Source of the DNA: Caulobacter sp. 602-1
GTDB lineage: Bacteria; Pseudomonadota; Alphaproteobacteria; Caulobacterales; Caulobacteraceae
Assembly (NCBI RefSeq): GCF_003931565.1
Contig: NZ_RRYI01000001.1
Span: forward strand, 620,001 to 684,000
Length of the DNA stretch: 64,000 bases
Reading direction: 5' to 3'
The notes below the pieces were generated by a model. The model worked only from the letters and a program-made list of their open reading frames with translations. It was not told the origin of the DNA and searched no databases. This document shows, in pieces, positions 8,640 to 17,499 of the stretch. How positions within the stretch are numbered: the stretch's first letter is position 1; each line of letters opens with the position of its first letter. The translations under genes and the position numbers were made by a program.

Positions 8640-9116
8640 TCAGATCTTGCGGACGATCCGCGCCGCCGCGGCGTGGAAGCCCGCTTCGGCGGCGGCGAGG
8701 TCGGCCACGGCGCCTTGGCGCTCGGCCGCGACGCCCATGTTGCTCGCCGCGTAGCTCTCCGAGACCTTGCGGGCTCCCTGGGCGCGCAGGGCCGCGTTGG
8801 AGGCGGCGGTCTCGTGCCAGGTCGCCAGGCTTTCGGCGGTGACCTCGGCGGCGGCGTCTGGGTGCGGGGGGACCTCGCCGAAGCCGATGGCCACGAAGCC
8901 GTGGATGACGCCGTAGTCTTCTTCCGACAGCAGGAAGGTGATCTGGCGCTCTTCGGTCTGGCCGGTATAGGCGTCGTCCTCCGGATCGAACTCGCGCAGC
9001 ACCAGGATGTCGCCGACCTTGAACTCGCGGTCGTTGCGGCGGATCTCGAAGCGCTTCTGGCCCGAACGCACGGCGGCGAAATACTTGGGCCAGGTCTTCA
9101 GTTCGTGGCGGGTCAT
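8640..9116 (-). CDS. DUF3850 (ASCH-like) domain protein
   Basis: 158 residues. Residues 1-80 (HELKTWPKYFAAVRSGQKRF, then EIRRNDREFKVGDILVLREF) match the DUF3850 family, related to ASCH/PUA-like folds thought to bind RNA. The rest is an Ala-rich, probably helical tail (about 85-158) without a recognised domain, which makes it longer than the bare domain. Cellular role unknown. It is convergent with the cheW-like gene and lies downstream of engB on the same strand with a 112-base gap. Confidence 0.75.
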   Translation of the reverse strand: MTRHELKTWPKYFAAVRSGQKRFEIRRNDREFKVGDILVLREFDPEDDAYTGQTEERQITFLLSEEDYGVIHGFVAIGFGEVPPHPDAAAEVTAESLATWHETAASNAALRAQGARKVSESYAASNMGVAAERQGAVADLAAAEAGFHAAAARIVRKI

Positions 9117-9228
9117 GGTCGGCGGACTTTTCTTACGGAAACGGGAAGGCGGGGGTTCTGAGCGGCGAACCCTAGCTTGAGGTTAATGGCGATCGAAAGG
9201 CTGTGGATGGCTCCACGGCCCCGTCAAC

Positions 9229-9918
9229 TCATTCGTCGATGCAGAGGCGGACGATCTCGGCCCGCAGCTCCGGCATGCCCAGGCCCTTCTCGGACGAGGT
9301 GGCCAGCACGCGCGGGAAGGCGGCGGCGCGCTTGGAGATCGCCTTCAGCGTCTCGGCCACGACCTTGTCGACCTCGTGCGGCTTGATCTTGTCGGCCTTG
9401 GTCAGGACGATCTGGTAGGACACCGCCGCCGTATCCAGGGCGTCCAGCGCCTCCAGGTCGACCTTCTTGAGGCCATGGCGGGCGTCGATCAGCACATAGA
9501 CGCGCTTCAGGTTCGGACGGCCGCGCAGATAGGCCCGGCCCAGGTCCTGGAACTTGTCGGCGATCGAGCGCGAAACGCGGGCGAAGCCGTAGCCGGGCAA
9601 GTCGACCAGGCGGATCTTCTCGGCCAGCAGGAAGAAGTTGATCTCCCGCGTGCGGCCCGGCTCGTTCGAGGCGCGGGCCAGGTACTTCTGGCCGACCAGC
9701 CCGTTGATCAGGCTGGACTTGCCGACGTTGGAGCGGCCGGCGAAGGCCACTTCCGGCAGATCCGCGGCGGGCATGGCGTCCATGCGCACCGCGCCCATGA
9801 TGAACGAGACCGGCTGGGCGAAGAACACCCGCGCCGTCTCGATCTGCTCGTCCGTGAAGTCGGCCGCGCCCGGCAGGACGCTCGGAAGCTCGGCGGGAAG
9901 GTTGGGTTCGTCGTTCAT
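9229..9918 (-). CDS. engB: Ribosome biogenesis GTPase EngB (YihA/YsxC)
   Basis: 229-residue P-loop GTPase with all motifs: G1 [12 protein letters not shown]3 VDLPGYG, G4 LTKADK, G5 ATSSEKG. The family is essential for late large-subunit assembly. Its ATG overlaps the yidC stop by one base (TGATG), so it is translationally coupled. The N-terminal 40 residues are an acidic family-variable extension. Confidence 0.95.
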   Translation of the reverse strand: MNDEPNLPAELPSVLPGAADFTDEQIETARVFFAQPVSFIMGAVRMDAMPAADLPEVAFAGRSNVGKSSLINGLVGQKYLARASNEPGRTREINFFLLAEKIRLVDLPGYGFARVSRSIADKFQDLGRAYLRGRPNLKRVYVLIDARHGLKKVDLEALDALDTAAVSYQIVLTKADKIKPHEVDKVVAETLKAISKRAAAFPRVLATSSEKGLGMPELRAEIVRLCIDE

Positions 9919-11774
9919 CAGGTGGCGTTAGCAGGTTTGCCCTGCAAGCGGGCGATGATCTTGTCGATCGGGTTCTCGACCTTGTAGCGGCGCATGATGA
10001 TGTACTGCTGGATGATGGTCAGGACGTTGCTCCAGCACCAGTAGATCACCAGGCCCACGGCGAACTGCGACAGGGTGAAGGTGAAGACGATCGGGAACAG
10101 CTGGAAGATCCGCTGTTGCATCGGGTCGCCCGCCGGCGGGTTCATCGCCGTCGTCAGCCACATGGTGAAGCCGTACAGCAGCGGCCAGACGCCGATGTGC
10201 AGGGTGGTCGACAGGAAGGCGCCAATCAGCGGGGCGTGGGCCGGGTCCCAGGGGATCAGGCCGAACAGGTTGAAGATCGTCGTCGGATCGCGCGCCGACA
10301 GGTCGTGGATCCAGCCGAAGAACGGCGCGTGGCGCATCTCGATGGTGACGGTCAGCACCTTGTACAGCGAGTAGAAGACCGGGATCTGCACCAGCATGGG
10401 CAGGCAGCCCATCATGGGGTTGATCTTCTCCTTGGCGTACAGGGCCATCATCTCCTGCTGCTGTTTTGCAGGATCGTCCTTGTGCTTGGCCTTCAGCTTC
10501 TCGACCTCGGGGGAGATCTTCTTGATCTTGGCCATGCTCTCATAGCTCTTGTCCGCCATCGGATAGAGGATGAGCTTGAGCAGGACGGTCAGCGCCATGA
10601 TGGCCAGGCCGAAGTTGCCGACCAGCTTGTAGAAGATCTCCAGGATGTTGAAGATCGGGCGCGTGAAGAAGCGGAACATGCCCCAGTCGACGGCGTCGTC
10701 GAAGCGCGGGATTTCCGACTTGGCGCTGCTCCAGAACTCCCAGATGGCCGGGGCGGGCGTCGCGCCGTACTCGTACTTGCGCAGCAGCGGCACGGTCTTG
10801 GCGCCGGCGAACAGGCGGGTCTTCTGGGTCAGGGTCGCGCCCGGGTTCAGGGCCTGGGTCGGACCGACGAAGTTGACGTCGTAGATATCCGTGCCGCCAG
10901 CCTGGGTGACGCGGTACTGGGCCTTGATGGTCTGGTCCTGGTTGGGGATCAGGGCCGCCAGCCAGTACTTGTCGGTAATGCCGGCCCATCCGCCGACCGA
11001 GTCGAAGGTCGAGAGCGGCTTGTCCTTCTTCCACTTGCCGTACTTGGCCAGTTCCAGCTTCTGGTCCTTGCCCGAGCCCAGCACGCCGATGGCGCCTTCG
11101 TGGACGATCTGGGTCTTGCCCAGGTGGTCGGTGATGCCCTGGCGCTGGACGGTGGCGTAGGGGGCCAGCTGGAAGGCGGCGGTCCCGTTGTTCTTGACGC
11201 TGTCGGTGACGGTGAACATCGCCTGGTCGTCCACGCTGATCAGGCGCGTGAAGGTCAGGCCCATGCCGTTGTCATAGGTCAGGGTGACGGGAGAATTGGG
11301 ACGCAGCACCTGGCCCGGCGCGGCGGTCCAGACGGTGCGGCTGTCGGGCAGGCCCGGCAGGTTGGCGCCGGCCCAGCCGAAATCGGCGAACCAGGCGTGC
11401 TCGGCGCCCTCGGGGCGGAACAGCTCGACCGGCGGCGAGCCCTTGTCGGTGGTCTCGGCGTACTTGCGCAGGAACAGGTCGTCGATGCGGCCGCCCTTCA
11501 GGGCGATCGAGCCCGACAGGGCCGGCGTGTCGACCACGATGCGCGGGCTCTGGGCCTTGGCGGCGTCGCGCGACAGGCGTAGCGGGGCCGGATTGCCGTT
11601 GGCGTCCAGGGTCACGCCCGGCTGCGTCGCGGCCTGGACCTGGGCGGCCTTCTTGGCGCGCGCCTCGATCTCGGCGCGCTTCTGCTGCGGACCCAGGATG
11701 AAGAACTGGTACCCGATCAGGATCACGAACGCGCTGACGATGAACATCAGCGTGTTTTTGTTGTCGTTCTGCAT
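9918..11774 (-). CDS. yidC: Membrane protein insertase YidC
   Basis: 618 residues from ATG 11774 ([20 protein letters not shown]); a longer in-frame start at 11876 would overlap rnpA and add 34 non-conserved residues. It has an N-terminal anchor, a large periplasmic domain (about 60-350) and a C-terminal five-helix insertase core with [20 protein letters not shown]. It inserts and folds inner-membrane proteins with or without Sec. It lies seven bases after rnpA with no room for yidD, which often sits here in other bacteria. Confidence 0.96.
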   Translation of the reverse strand: MQNDNKNTLMFIVSAFVILIGYQFFILGPQQKRAEIEARAKKAAQVQAATQPGVTLDANGNPAPLRLSRDAAKAQSPRIVVDTPALSGSIALKGGRIDDLFLRKYAETTDKGSPPVELFRPEGAEHAWFADFGWAGANLPGLPDSRTVWTAAPGQVLRPNSPVTLTYDNGMGLTFTRLISVDDQAMFTVTDSVKNNGTAAFQLAPYATVQRQGITDHLGKTQIVHEGAIGVLGSGKDQKLELAKYGKWKKDKPLSTFDSVGGWAGITDKYWLAALIPNQDQTIKAQYRVTQAGGTDIYDVNFVGPTQALNPGATLTQKTRLFAGAKTVPLLRKYEYGATPAPAIWEFWSSAKSEIPRFDDAVDWGMFRFFTRPIFNILEIFYKLVGNFGLAIMALTVLLKLILYPMADKSYESMAKIKKISPEVEKLKAKHKDDPAKQQQEMMALYAKEKINPMMGCLPMLVQIPVFYSLYKVLTVTIEMRHAPFFGWIHDLSARDPTTIFNLFGLIPWDPAHAPLIGAFLSTTLHIGVWPLLYGFTMWLTTAMNPPAGDPMQQRIFQLFPIVFTFTLSQFAVGLVIYWCWSNVLTIIQQYIIMRRYKVENPIDKIIARLQGKPANAT

Positions 11775-11781
11775 GGAGCGC

Positions 11782-12234
11782 TTAACCGGAAACTCTGAGA
11801 TCGGGTTGTTGGGAAGAAACGGCGACGGCGGGTTCGCCGGACGATGGCTTGGAGACTCTGGCCTCCGCGCGATCATGCTCGGCGGCGAGGCTTATCAGCG
11901 CGGTTTTGACATCGTCAAGCAAACGCCCCCATTCGCGCGTCGTGGTTCCTCCGCGCGCGATGAACACATAGTCGTGCGAAGGGCGCGCATGAAGGGGCAG
12001 GACCAGCCGGGCGGCCTCGCGGAGGCGGCGCTTGGCGCGGTTGCGATCGACGGCCCCGCCGATCTTCTTGGTGGCCGTGAAGCCGACCCGGACGACCGGA
12101 TCCTCGTCGGGGCGCCTGCGCATCTGGATGAAGACGGCGCCGCGCGACAGGGCCGGGGCCTTGGCCGCCAACAGGAAGTCGGGGCGCTTGCGCAGCCGCT
12201 CGAAGCGAAGGGGGGCGAACTTGAGTTCAGCCAT
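11782..12234 (-). CDS. rnpA: Ribonuclease P protein component
   Basis: 150-residue basic protein with the family core [17 protein letters not shown] and the [14 protein letters not shown] stretch. It binds RNase P RNA and helps mature tRNA 5' ends. A terminator-like hairpin with six U residues ends one base before its ATG, so most transcripts from rpmH may stop there. The last 25 residues are a low-complexity tail beyond the usual fold. Confidence 0.93.
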   Translation of the reverse strand: MAELKFAPLRFERLRKRPDFLLAAKAPALSRGAVFIQMRRRPDEDPVVRVGFTATKKIGGAVDRNRAKRRLREAARLVLPLHARPSHDYVFIARGGTTTREWGRLLDDVKTALISLAAEHDRAEARVSKPSSGEPAVAVSSQQPDLRVSG

Positions 12235-12235
12235 G

Positions 12236-12292
12236 AAAAAAGCCGCCTTTCCGGCGAGAACCTGAAACCAGGTCTGTGGAAAAGGCGGCTTT
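12236..12292 (-). terminator. Attenuator-like hairpin between rpmH and rnpA
   Basis: On the minus strand AAAGCCGCCTTTTCC (12292-12278) pairs with GGAAAGGCGGCTTT (12252 down to 12239) across about 25 bases, followed by U residues down to 12236. The rnpA ATG begins at 12234. The purine-rich right arm may also be the rnpA ribosome site. The layout would let much more rpmH than rnpA mRNA be made, matching the need for far more L34 than RNase P protein. Confidence 0.75.
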
Positions 12293-12327
12293 GGTCATCG
12301 TCTTACCTCCCGAGGGAGGAAGGGAAA

Positions 12328-12462
12328 TTAGGCGGTCAGGCGCTTGCGGCCCTTGGCGCGGCGACGCGCGACGACCTTTTGGCCGTTCTTGGTGGCCATA
12401 CGCGCGCGGTAGCCGTGACGGCGGGCGCGCACGAGCTTCGACGGCTGGAAGGTGCGCTTCAC
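12328..12462 (-). CDS. rpmH: 50S ribosomal protein L34
   Basis: 44 residues, [20 protein letters not shown] at the start and [12 protein letters not shown] at the end, the invariant L34 pattern. The start is GTG at 12462, after CGGAG. It was located by translating the minus strand directly. It is first gene of the rpmH-rnpA-yidC-engB cluster and has its own strong promoter upstream. Confidence 0.96.
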
Positions 12463-12525
12463 GACGTGGCTCCGAAATGCAAATAGGTTGAACGCGGTGA
12501 CCAGGTCCCCGCGAGTGAGGGGCGG

Positions 12526-12554
12526 TGGATAAAAGAACGGGCGAGGGATGTCAA
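12526..12554 (-). promoter_or_regulatory. sigma70-type promoter of rpmH
   Basis: TTGACA (12554-12549), a 17-base spacer and TATCCA (12531-12526) form a near-consensus housekeeping promoter on the minus strand. The start would be near 12519, giving a leader of about 57 bases before the rpmH GTG. Confidence 0.75.
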
Positions 12555-12581
12555 CCTGAGTCGGTTCAGGGACTTAATATC

Positions 12582-12650
12582 CTTGCCCCCTCCGGGCCTG
12601 CGTCCCTCTTCCTCCTCCGGGGGAGGAGCGCGAAGCGCGGAGGGGGCAAG
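12582..12650. repeat. Intergenic G/C-rich palindromic repeat
   Basis: Outer arms CTTGCCCCCTCCG (12582-12594) and CGGAGGGGGCAAG (12638-12650) enclose a second hairpin CTCCTCC/GGAGGAG (12612-12628). Related motifs occur near 8556-8580 and 16016-16085, so this is a dispersed intergenic element. Here it can serve as the terminator of the upstream oxidoreductase gene. Confidence 0.65.
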
Positions 12651-12652
12651 CA

Positions 12653-13648
12653 TCACCGCGCGATCACCGCTTTCCCCACCACCTTGCGCTCTGCCAGCAG
12701 ATCGAAGGCCTCCCGCCAGCGATCCAGAGGCAATTCGGCGTGGACGTGGGGACGTATGACGCCCTCGTCCGCCATGGTCCAGATCGCCTCGGCGTTCTCG
12801 CGGCCCTTTTCGGGAAACTGGCGACCGTACTCTCCGGCCCGTACGCCCATGACCGAGAAGCCCTTGATCAGCGGCATGTTGACCGAAACGTTCGGAATCC
12901 GGCCCGAGGTGAAGCCGATGACCAGCAGCCGCCCGTCGAAGGCGATGCAGCGGACGCTCTCGTCGAACACGTCGCCGCCCACGGGATCGTAGATCACGTC
13001 AGCCCCCCGGCCGCCGGTGATCTCTTTCACCCGCTCGCGGAAGCCGCCGGTGACGTTGACGACCGCGTCGGGGGCGTAGAGCGCCCGCACCGTCTCCAGC
13101 TTGTCGTCCGAGGCCGAGGCGGCGATGACCCGCGCCCCCAGCGCCTTGGCCAGGTCCACCGCCGCCAGGCCGACCCCGCCGGCCGCGCCGTGAACCAGCA
13201 CCCACTCGCCGGGCTCCAGCCGCGCGCGGCGGACCAGGGCGACATAGGCCGTGAGATAGGCCGCGCCGTAGGCGGCGGCTTCGGCGAACGACAGCCGCGC
13301 GGGCTTGGGCTTCAGGGCGCTCGCGGAGAGCGCTGCGTATTCCGCGAACCCGCCCAGCCGCGCGCCGCCGACCACGGCGTCGCCGATCCTGAGACCGGTG
13401 ACGCCCTCGCCCAGGGCGGCGACCTCGCCGGCGATGTCGAGGCCGGGCGTGAAGGGCAGGGGCGGTTTGAACTGGTAGTCGCCGCGCGTCATCAGCAGGT
13501 CGGGGAAGTTGACGCTGGCGGCGCGGACGCGGACCAGCGCCTCGCCGGGGCCGGGCTGGGGCGTGGGGACGTCACGGACCGCGCAGCCGGCGAAGTCGGG
13601 CTCCAGGTCCTCGACGACGAGGGCGCGCATGGTGGGGGGAGGGGTCAT
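12653..13648 (-). CDS. Zinc-free MDR-family NADPH:quinone oxidoreductase
   Basis: 331 residues (325 if started at the second Met, 13630). It has a GroES-like N-terminal half and a Rossmann half with VLVHGAAGGVGLAAVDLAKA. The catalytic-zinc Cys/His set of alcohol dehydrogenases is not evident, as in quinone oxidoreductases (QOR/NQO type). It would reduce quinones or enones with NADPH in the cytosol. It is downstream of an esterase, a TetR gene and a flavin monooxygenase on the same strand, separated from the esterase by a palindromic repeat. Confidence 0.85.
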   Translation of the reverse strand: MTPPPTMRALVVEDLEPDFAGCAVRDVPTPQPGPGEALVRVRAASVNFPDLLMTRGDYQFKPPLPFTPGLDIAGEVAALGEGVTGLRIGDAVVGGARLGGFAEYAALSASALKPKPARLSFAEAAAYGAAYLTAYVALVRRARLEPGEWVLVHGAAGGVGLAAVDLAKALGARVIAASASDDKLETVRALYAPDAVVNVTGGFRERVKEITGGRGADVIYDPVGGDVFDESVRCIAFDGRLLVIGFTSGRIPNVSVNMPLIKGFSVMGVRAGEYGRQFPEKGRENAEAIWTMADEGVIRPHVHAELPLDRWREAFDLLAERKVVGKAVIAR

Positions 13649-13666
13649 TCTTCAAGGCCCACTAGA

Positions 13667-13774
13667 CTTGTCGTCCCGGCCGCAGCGAAGCGGAGAGCCG
13701 GGACCCAGGGGCCACCGCACAGGACTTGGCCCCTGGGTCCCGGACAGCCTCTGCGAGGCTTCCGGGATGACAAG
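13667..13774. repeat. 108-bp nested palindromic element
   Basis: Outer arms CTTGTCGTCCCGG (13667-13679) and CCGGGATGACAAG (13762-13774) enclose inner arms CCGGGACCCAGGGGCCA (13698-13714) and TGGCCCCTGGGTCCCGG (13727-13743). The linkers (ccgcagcgaagcggagag and acagcctctgcgaggctt) can also form small hairpins. It encodes nothing. It looks like a REP/MITE-type element; only one copy is in this window. Confidence 0.75.
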
Positions 13775-13785
13775 GTTGAGTACGT

Positions 13786-14829
13786 TTATGAGCGCTGATC
13801 AAACGCCTGCCGCACCAGCCCCGCGATCTCGCGACAAGCTCCGTCCGCCGCCGGGATCGCGCCGGTGAAGGCCGTGAACCCGTGGGCCAGGCTATCGTAG
13901 CAGCGGTACAGCACCGGCACGCCGGCCGCCTGCAGCCGCTTGGCGTAACCCTCGCCTTGGTCGACCAGCGGGTCGAAGCCGGCGGTGGCGACCACGGCGG
14001 GCGCCAGGCCCGTCAGGTCGGCGGTCCTGTCCGGCGACAGGCGCGGGTCGGCCGGGGCGGCGTCGGCGCTCATATAGTGGCCCATGAACCAGTCCATGGT
14101 CGCCCGGGTCAGGGGATAGGCGTCGGCATAGGTGGTCATGGACGGCGTCTCGCTGGCCACGTCCACGGCGGGATAGATCAGGATCTGCGCGGCCGGCTGC
14201 GGCTCGCCCTTGCGGGCCATTTCCTGGGCGACGATGGCGGCGAAGTTGCCGCCCATGCTGTCGCCGCCGATCGCCGGCGGGACTGAGGCGGCGCCGAAGC
14301 GGGCGGTGTTGTCGCGCGCCCAGCGATAGGCGGCCAGCACGTCTTCCAGACCGGCGGGGAACTTGTGGTCCGGAGCCAGGCGATAGTCGACCGAGATCAC
14401 CGCCGTGCGGACGATCCGCGCCAGGATCGAGCAAAAGGCGTGGCAGGTCTCCAGGTCCCCGATCACCCCGCCGCCCATGTGGGCGTAGACGATCAGCGGC
14501 GCGCTGGCGTCCTGAGCGTCCGGCCGATAGGCGCGGCACGGGATCGGGCCGTTGGGGCCCTCGACCGACAGGCTCTCGGTGCGCACGCCCGGCTCCAGCG
14601 GGCCCTGCACGGCGGCCAGGCCCCGGGCGCTGCCGGCCACGGCCTCGGCGGGGCTGAGACTGGTCATGGGCGGCAGCTTCTTGGCCGCGTGGGCGAAGAA
14701 CTGGAAGCGGGGGTCAAGGGTTCGCCCGCCCTTATAGACGACCCCGCCGCCCGACAGGGCCCGCAGGACCGGACTGGGCAGCGACAGGATCAGCTTTAGG
14801 ATGGTCTTCTGGGCGGCGTCGGAGGCCAT
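13786..14829 (-). CDS. HSL-family alpha/beta hydrolase (esterase)
   Basis: 347-residue esterase of the hormone-sensitive-lipase family. The oxyanion motif is HMGGGV (usual HGGG). The nucleophile Ser is in GGDSMGGNFA, the acid Asp in AGFDPLVDQGEGY and the His in LAHGFTAF. It hydrolyses short to medium acyl esters. No signal peptide is clear. A TetR gene lies 48 bases upstream on the same strand; with the monooxygenase further up this suggests ketone-to-ester-to-alcohol catabolism. Confidence 0.88.
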   Translation of the reverse strand: MASDAAQKTILKLILSLPSPVLRALSGGGVVYKGGRTLDPRFQFFAHAAKKLPPMTSLSPAEAVAGSARGLAAVQGPLEPGVRTESLSVEGPNGPIPCRAYRPDAQDASAPLIVYAHMGGGVIGDLETCHAFCSILARIVRTAVISVDYRLAPDHKFPAGLEDVLAAYRWARDNTARFGAASVPPAIGGDSMGGNFAAIVAQEMARKGEPQPAAQILIYPAVDVASETPSMTTYADAYPLTRATMDWFMGHYMSADAAPADPRLSPDRTADLTGLAPAVVATAGFDPLVDQGEGYAKRLQAAGVPVLYRCYDSLAHGFTAFTGAIPAADGACREIAGLVRQAFDQRS

Positions 14830-14877
14830 GGTTTCCCCACTCTCTGCGTTCTTGTTGTTCTGGTTATCTGGAAGGCT

Positions 14878-15513
14878 CTAGAGCCTTGGCAAGGCCGGCA
14901 GCCCGCCCAGGATCAGCTTGACCGCGAAATCCGCCGCGCCCTCGGTGTCGACCGGTCGTCGCTCCAGCATCTTGTCGCCGATCTCGCGAGCCACGGCGAT
15001 GCAGGCGGCGGTCAGGTAGTCCAGGTCGACCGGCGGGGCGTGGGTCTGCTCCAGCACCCGGGCGAAGGCTTCGCGGACCTCGTCGAACACCGCGGTCACC
15101 TCGGGCGACGGACGCGCGTGCGGGATCTGCTCGCCCGGCGGCCGGTTGATGCGCCAGCTTTCCTGCTCTGTGGCCACGAAGTTGAAATAGGCCAGGATCG
15201 CGCCGCGCACGAACGACGGGAAGTCGACGGCCTTCTCGGACTCGGCGCGCAGGAGGGGGCGGAAGCGTCGCGCGCCGTCGTCGGCCAGGGCGTCGAACAC
15301 CTCCTCCTTGGACTTGTAGTAGTTGTAGAAGGTGCCCGAGGCCAAACCCGTGCGGCGAATGATGTCGCGCACCGTGGCGGCGTCGTAGCCCAATTCGCCG
15401 AACACCTCGCGCGCGGCGTCCAGGATCGCCTGGCGGTTGGCGGTCTTAGTGCGTTCCCGCTTGCCCGGCCGCTGATCGACATGGGGCTTGGGAAAATAGG
15501 CGATATTGGACAT
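14878..15513 (-). CDS. TetR-family transcriptional regulator
   Basis: 211 residues from ATG 15513; an in-frame extension to 15582 is open but less likely. The N-terminal helix-turn-helix (ILDAAREVFGELGYDAATVR, then TGLASGTFYNYYKSKEEVF) is typical TetR. The C-terminal ligand domain is not assignable. It probably controls the adjacent esterase and the monooxygenase, because the same 19-base sequence lies upstream of both its own leader region and the monooxygenase start. Confidence 0.88.
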   Translation of the reverse strand: MSNIAYFPKPHVDQRPGKRERTKTANRQAILDAAREVFGELGYDAATVRDIIRRTGLASGTFYNYYKSKEEVFDALADDGARRFRPLLRAESEKAVDFPSFVRGAILAYFNFVATEQESWRINRPPGEQIPHARPSPEVTAVFDEVREAFARVLEQTHAPPVDLDYLTAACIAVAREIGDKMLERRPVDTEGAADFAVKLILGGLPALPRL

Positions 15514-15557
15514 GGGCCGCGACTCAAGAAGGGGACGTTCGTGACGCCCCGTCAAGA

Positions 15558-15632
15558 TCACAGCCTTACTCCGCGGCGACACGCAAGACCTTGCGCCGCC
15601 CGGGGTCGAATCGGCAGGGGATCGCCGGTCAT
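15558..15632 (-). pseudogene. Possible remnant of a TetR-controlled gene (24-codon frame)
   Basis: ATG 15632 follows a strong ribosome site (GGGAGGAAG) and a copy of the putative TetR operator (15666-15684), yet the frame closes after 24 codons at 15558. Another frame across the same DNA ends RRKVLRVAAE-stop (15568-15566), which looks like the natural C-terminus of an enzyme. A start joined to an out-of-frame end suggests an internal deletion of a former gene. A leader peptide is the alternative. Confidence 0.35.
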
Positions 15633-15665
15633 CAAGCTTCCTCCCGTCCCCGACCCTGGCGGGGC

Positions 15666-15684
15666 GACTTATCGTTGTTCAGGA
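15666..15684. promoter_or_regulatory. Putative TetR operator, copy A
   Basis: GACTTATCGTTGTTCAGGA is identical to 17500-17518 upstream of the monooxygenase. It holds an imperfect dyad (TGA...TCA in copy B). Flanking bases differ, so the shared 19-mer is probably a protein-binding site rather than a duplication. It lies just upstream of a ribosome site and ATG at 15632. Confidence 0.6.
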
Positions 15685-15730
15685 AGGATGCGCCGCTGGC
15701 CAGGGGCGTCAATGCTGACGCGTGGGGAAG

Positions 15731-15982
15731 TCAGAGCGGCTTGATCGGCTGCTCGATCTCCCAGACCGCCTCGCTGATCGCCTCCAGCTTCTCACGATAC
15801 AGCGCCGAGGCGTCGTGGAGGCCCTGGTTGTAATAGTACGGCCCCAGCCGTTCGCTGATGAAGTCGAGCAGGAACTCGGCGTCGAAGCCCTTCACCTCGA
15901 GATCCAGCTCGGTCCGCAGATAGTCCGACAGCCCGCCGACCAGCTTGGCGCGGGTGTCCTTGTCGAAGGTGATCTTGGCCAT
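15731..15982 (-). CDS. DUF2164 family protein
   Basis: 83-residue small protein; the pattern KLVGGLSDYLRTELDLEVKG and DFISERLGPYYYNQGLHDA matches DUF2164. Function is not known for the family. It is acidic, probably helical, cytosolic and without membrane segments. It lies between palindromic repeats and the putative TetR operator, with no evident operon partner. Confidence 0.85.
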   Translation of the reverse strand: MAKITFDKDTRAKLVGGLSDYLRTELDLEVKGFDAEFLLDFISERLGPYYYNQGLHDASALYREKLEAISEAVWEIEQPIKPL

Positions 15983-16013
15983 GGGGGCTCCTTTGGCGGA
16001 GACCTACCGCACT

Positions 16014-16100
16014 TGCCCCCTCCGCGCCTACGGCGCTCCTCCCCCGGAGGGGGAAGAGGGATCCTTCCGCCCCCCTCCGGGGGCGGACGATCGCGAAGCG
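16014..16100. repeat. G/C-rich palindromic repeats between DUF2164 and monooxygenase genes
   Basis: The stretch holds GCCCCCTCCGCGCC, CTCCCCCGGAGGGGGAAG, CCGCCCCCCTCCGGGGGCGG and GATCGCGAAGCGATC, several back-to-back hairpins related to the element at 12582-12650. They can terminate the upstream monooxygenase transcript (stop at 16102). No coding potential is seen. Confidence 0.6.
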
Positions 16101-16101
16101 A

Positions 16102-17487
16102 TCAGGTGGGGGCCAGCAGCGGTTCGGTCTTGATCTCCGCCAGCGCCGCCACCGGCAGCTTTCCGCCGACCGCCCTCCCCCGCGCCTCGCCCTTGGCGAT
16201 CTCCTTCTTCAGATCGGCGCAATAGACGTTGAAATCGACCTGGATGGTGTGTCGCGCCGAGTCGTAGAACTGGCCGGTGTGGCGCGCCTCGTCCTTGGCC
16301 ATGATCCGGACCATTTCGGCCTCGGAGGGCGGCGCGTATTGCCCTGCCAGATAGGCCGCCGCCAGCTTCGCCTGCTGCTCGGCGAAGTTCACCAGAGTCG
16401 GCAGCGGCTGGGCCAGACCCATGAAGAAGAGGTTGGGGATTCCCGGCTTCATCATCCGCTTGAACAGCGGGAAGCGATGGTCGGCGTCCGGCAGCAGGGC
16501 CGGGTCGTCGAAGAACGGGAAGCTGATCTTGTAGCCGGTGGCGAAGACGATGGCGTCGACGTCCTCGACAGTGTCGTCGGCGAAGCGCACGCGCTTGCCT
16601 TCCAGCGCCTTGATCGCCGGCTTGAACTTGATGTCGCCGCAGCCCGCGCGGGTCAGGAACTCGCCCGAGACCGAGGGGTGCGCCTCCAGCGGCTCGTGGT
16701 CGGGCTTGGGCAGGCCGTAGTCCTCCATCCGGCCGATGGTCTTCTTCAGCACCGATCGGGCCAGGGCCACGCCCAGCTTGCGCGGCATCCAGGCCGGCAT
16801 GGCGCTCTTATCCGCCGGCTTGCCGTTCAGGTACTTGGGGAACACCCACACCCCGCGTCGGGCCGAGACCCACAGGTTTTTCGCGATCGGCCGCTGGGAG
16901 AGCTCGCTGGCGATATCCATGGCCGAATTGCCCATGCCGACCACCACGACGTTCTTGCCGCGCATGTCCACCGGATCGAACGGGTCGCTATAGGCGTGGG
17001 CATGGAAGGCCGGGCCGTCGAACTCGCCCGGATACTCCGGCACGCGCGGATCCCAGTGGTGGCCGTTGCAAACGAACAGCACGTCGTAGAGCCGCGTCTC
17101 GCCGGTCGACAGGGTCACCGACCAGAGGCCGTCGTCGGTTCGACGCGCCTTCTCGACGCGGGTGTTGAAGGTGATCGTCGGACGCAGGCCGAAGTGGTCG
17201 ACATAGTCCTTGAAGTACTGGAACAGCTGGGCGTGATGCGGGAAGTCCGGCCAGTCCTTCGGCACGGGAAAATCCTCGAAGGCCAGCCGCCACTTGCTGG
17301 TGTCGATGTGCAGGCTCTCGTAGCAGGCCGACATCCCGTTGGGGTTCTTGAAGTACCAGTTGCCGCCGATCTCGTCGGACATCTCGAAGCAGTCGTAGGG
17401 GACGCCGTAGTCCTTCAGCCGCTTGATCGTGGTGAAACCGCTGCAGCCCGCGCCGATGACGCACGCCTTGGGGAGCTTGGCCGTCAT
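16102..17487 (-). CDS. Flavin-containing monooxygenase (class B)
   Basis: 461 residues from ATG 17487, which has AGGGTGG six bases upstream; a GTG at 17496 is an alternative. FAD site GAGCSG (near residue 11), FMO fingerprint FDGPAFHAHAY, and NADPH site GMGNSAMD are all present. It adds one oxygen atom from O2 to a nucleophilic or carbonyl substrate using NADPH. The fingerprint ends in Tyr rather than Trp-Pro/Asp, so it is closer to FMOs than to strict Baeyer-Villiger enzymes. A putative TetR operator abuts the start. Confidence 0.9.
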   Translation of the reverse strand: MTAKLPKACVIGAGCSGFTTIKRLKDYGVPYDCFEMSDEIGGNWYFKNPNGMSACYESLHIDTSKWRLAFEDFPVPKDWPDFPHHAQLFQYFKDYVDHFGLRPTITFNTRVEKARRTDDGLWSVTLSTGETRLYDVLFVCNGHHWDPRVPEYPGEFDGPAFHAHAYSDPFDPVDMRGKNVVVVGMGNSAMDIASELSQRPIAKNLWVSARRGVWVFPKYLNGKPADKSAMPAWMPRKLGVALARSVLKKTIGRMEDYGLPKPDHEPLEAHPSVSGEFLTRAGCGDIKFKPAIKALEGKRVRFADDTVEDVDAIVFATGYKISFPFFDDPALLPDADHRFPLFKRMMKPGIPNLFFMGLAQPLPTLVNFAEQQAKLAAAYLAGQYAPPSEAEMVRIMAKDEARHTGQFYDSARHTIQVDFNVYCADLKKEIAKGEARGRAVGGKLPVAALAEIKTEPLLAPT

Positions 17488-17499
17488 TTCATCCACCCT

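Noticed and set aside
14872..14887. AAGGCTCTAGAGCCTT palindrome as regulator site
   Set aside because: Overlaps the TetR stop codon with no loop and no related copy; may be chance or a weak hairpin.
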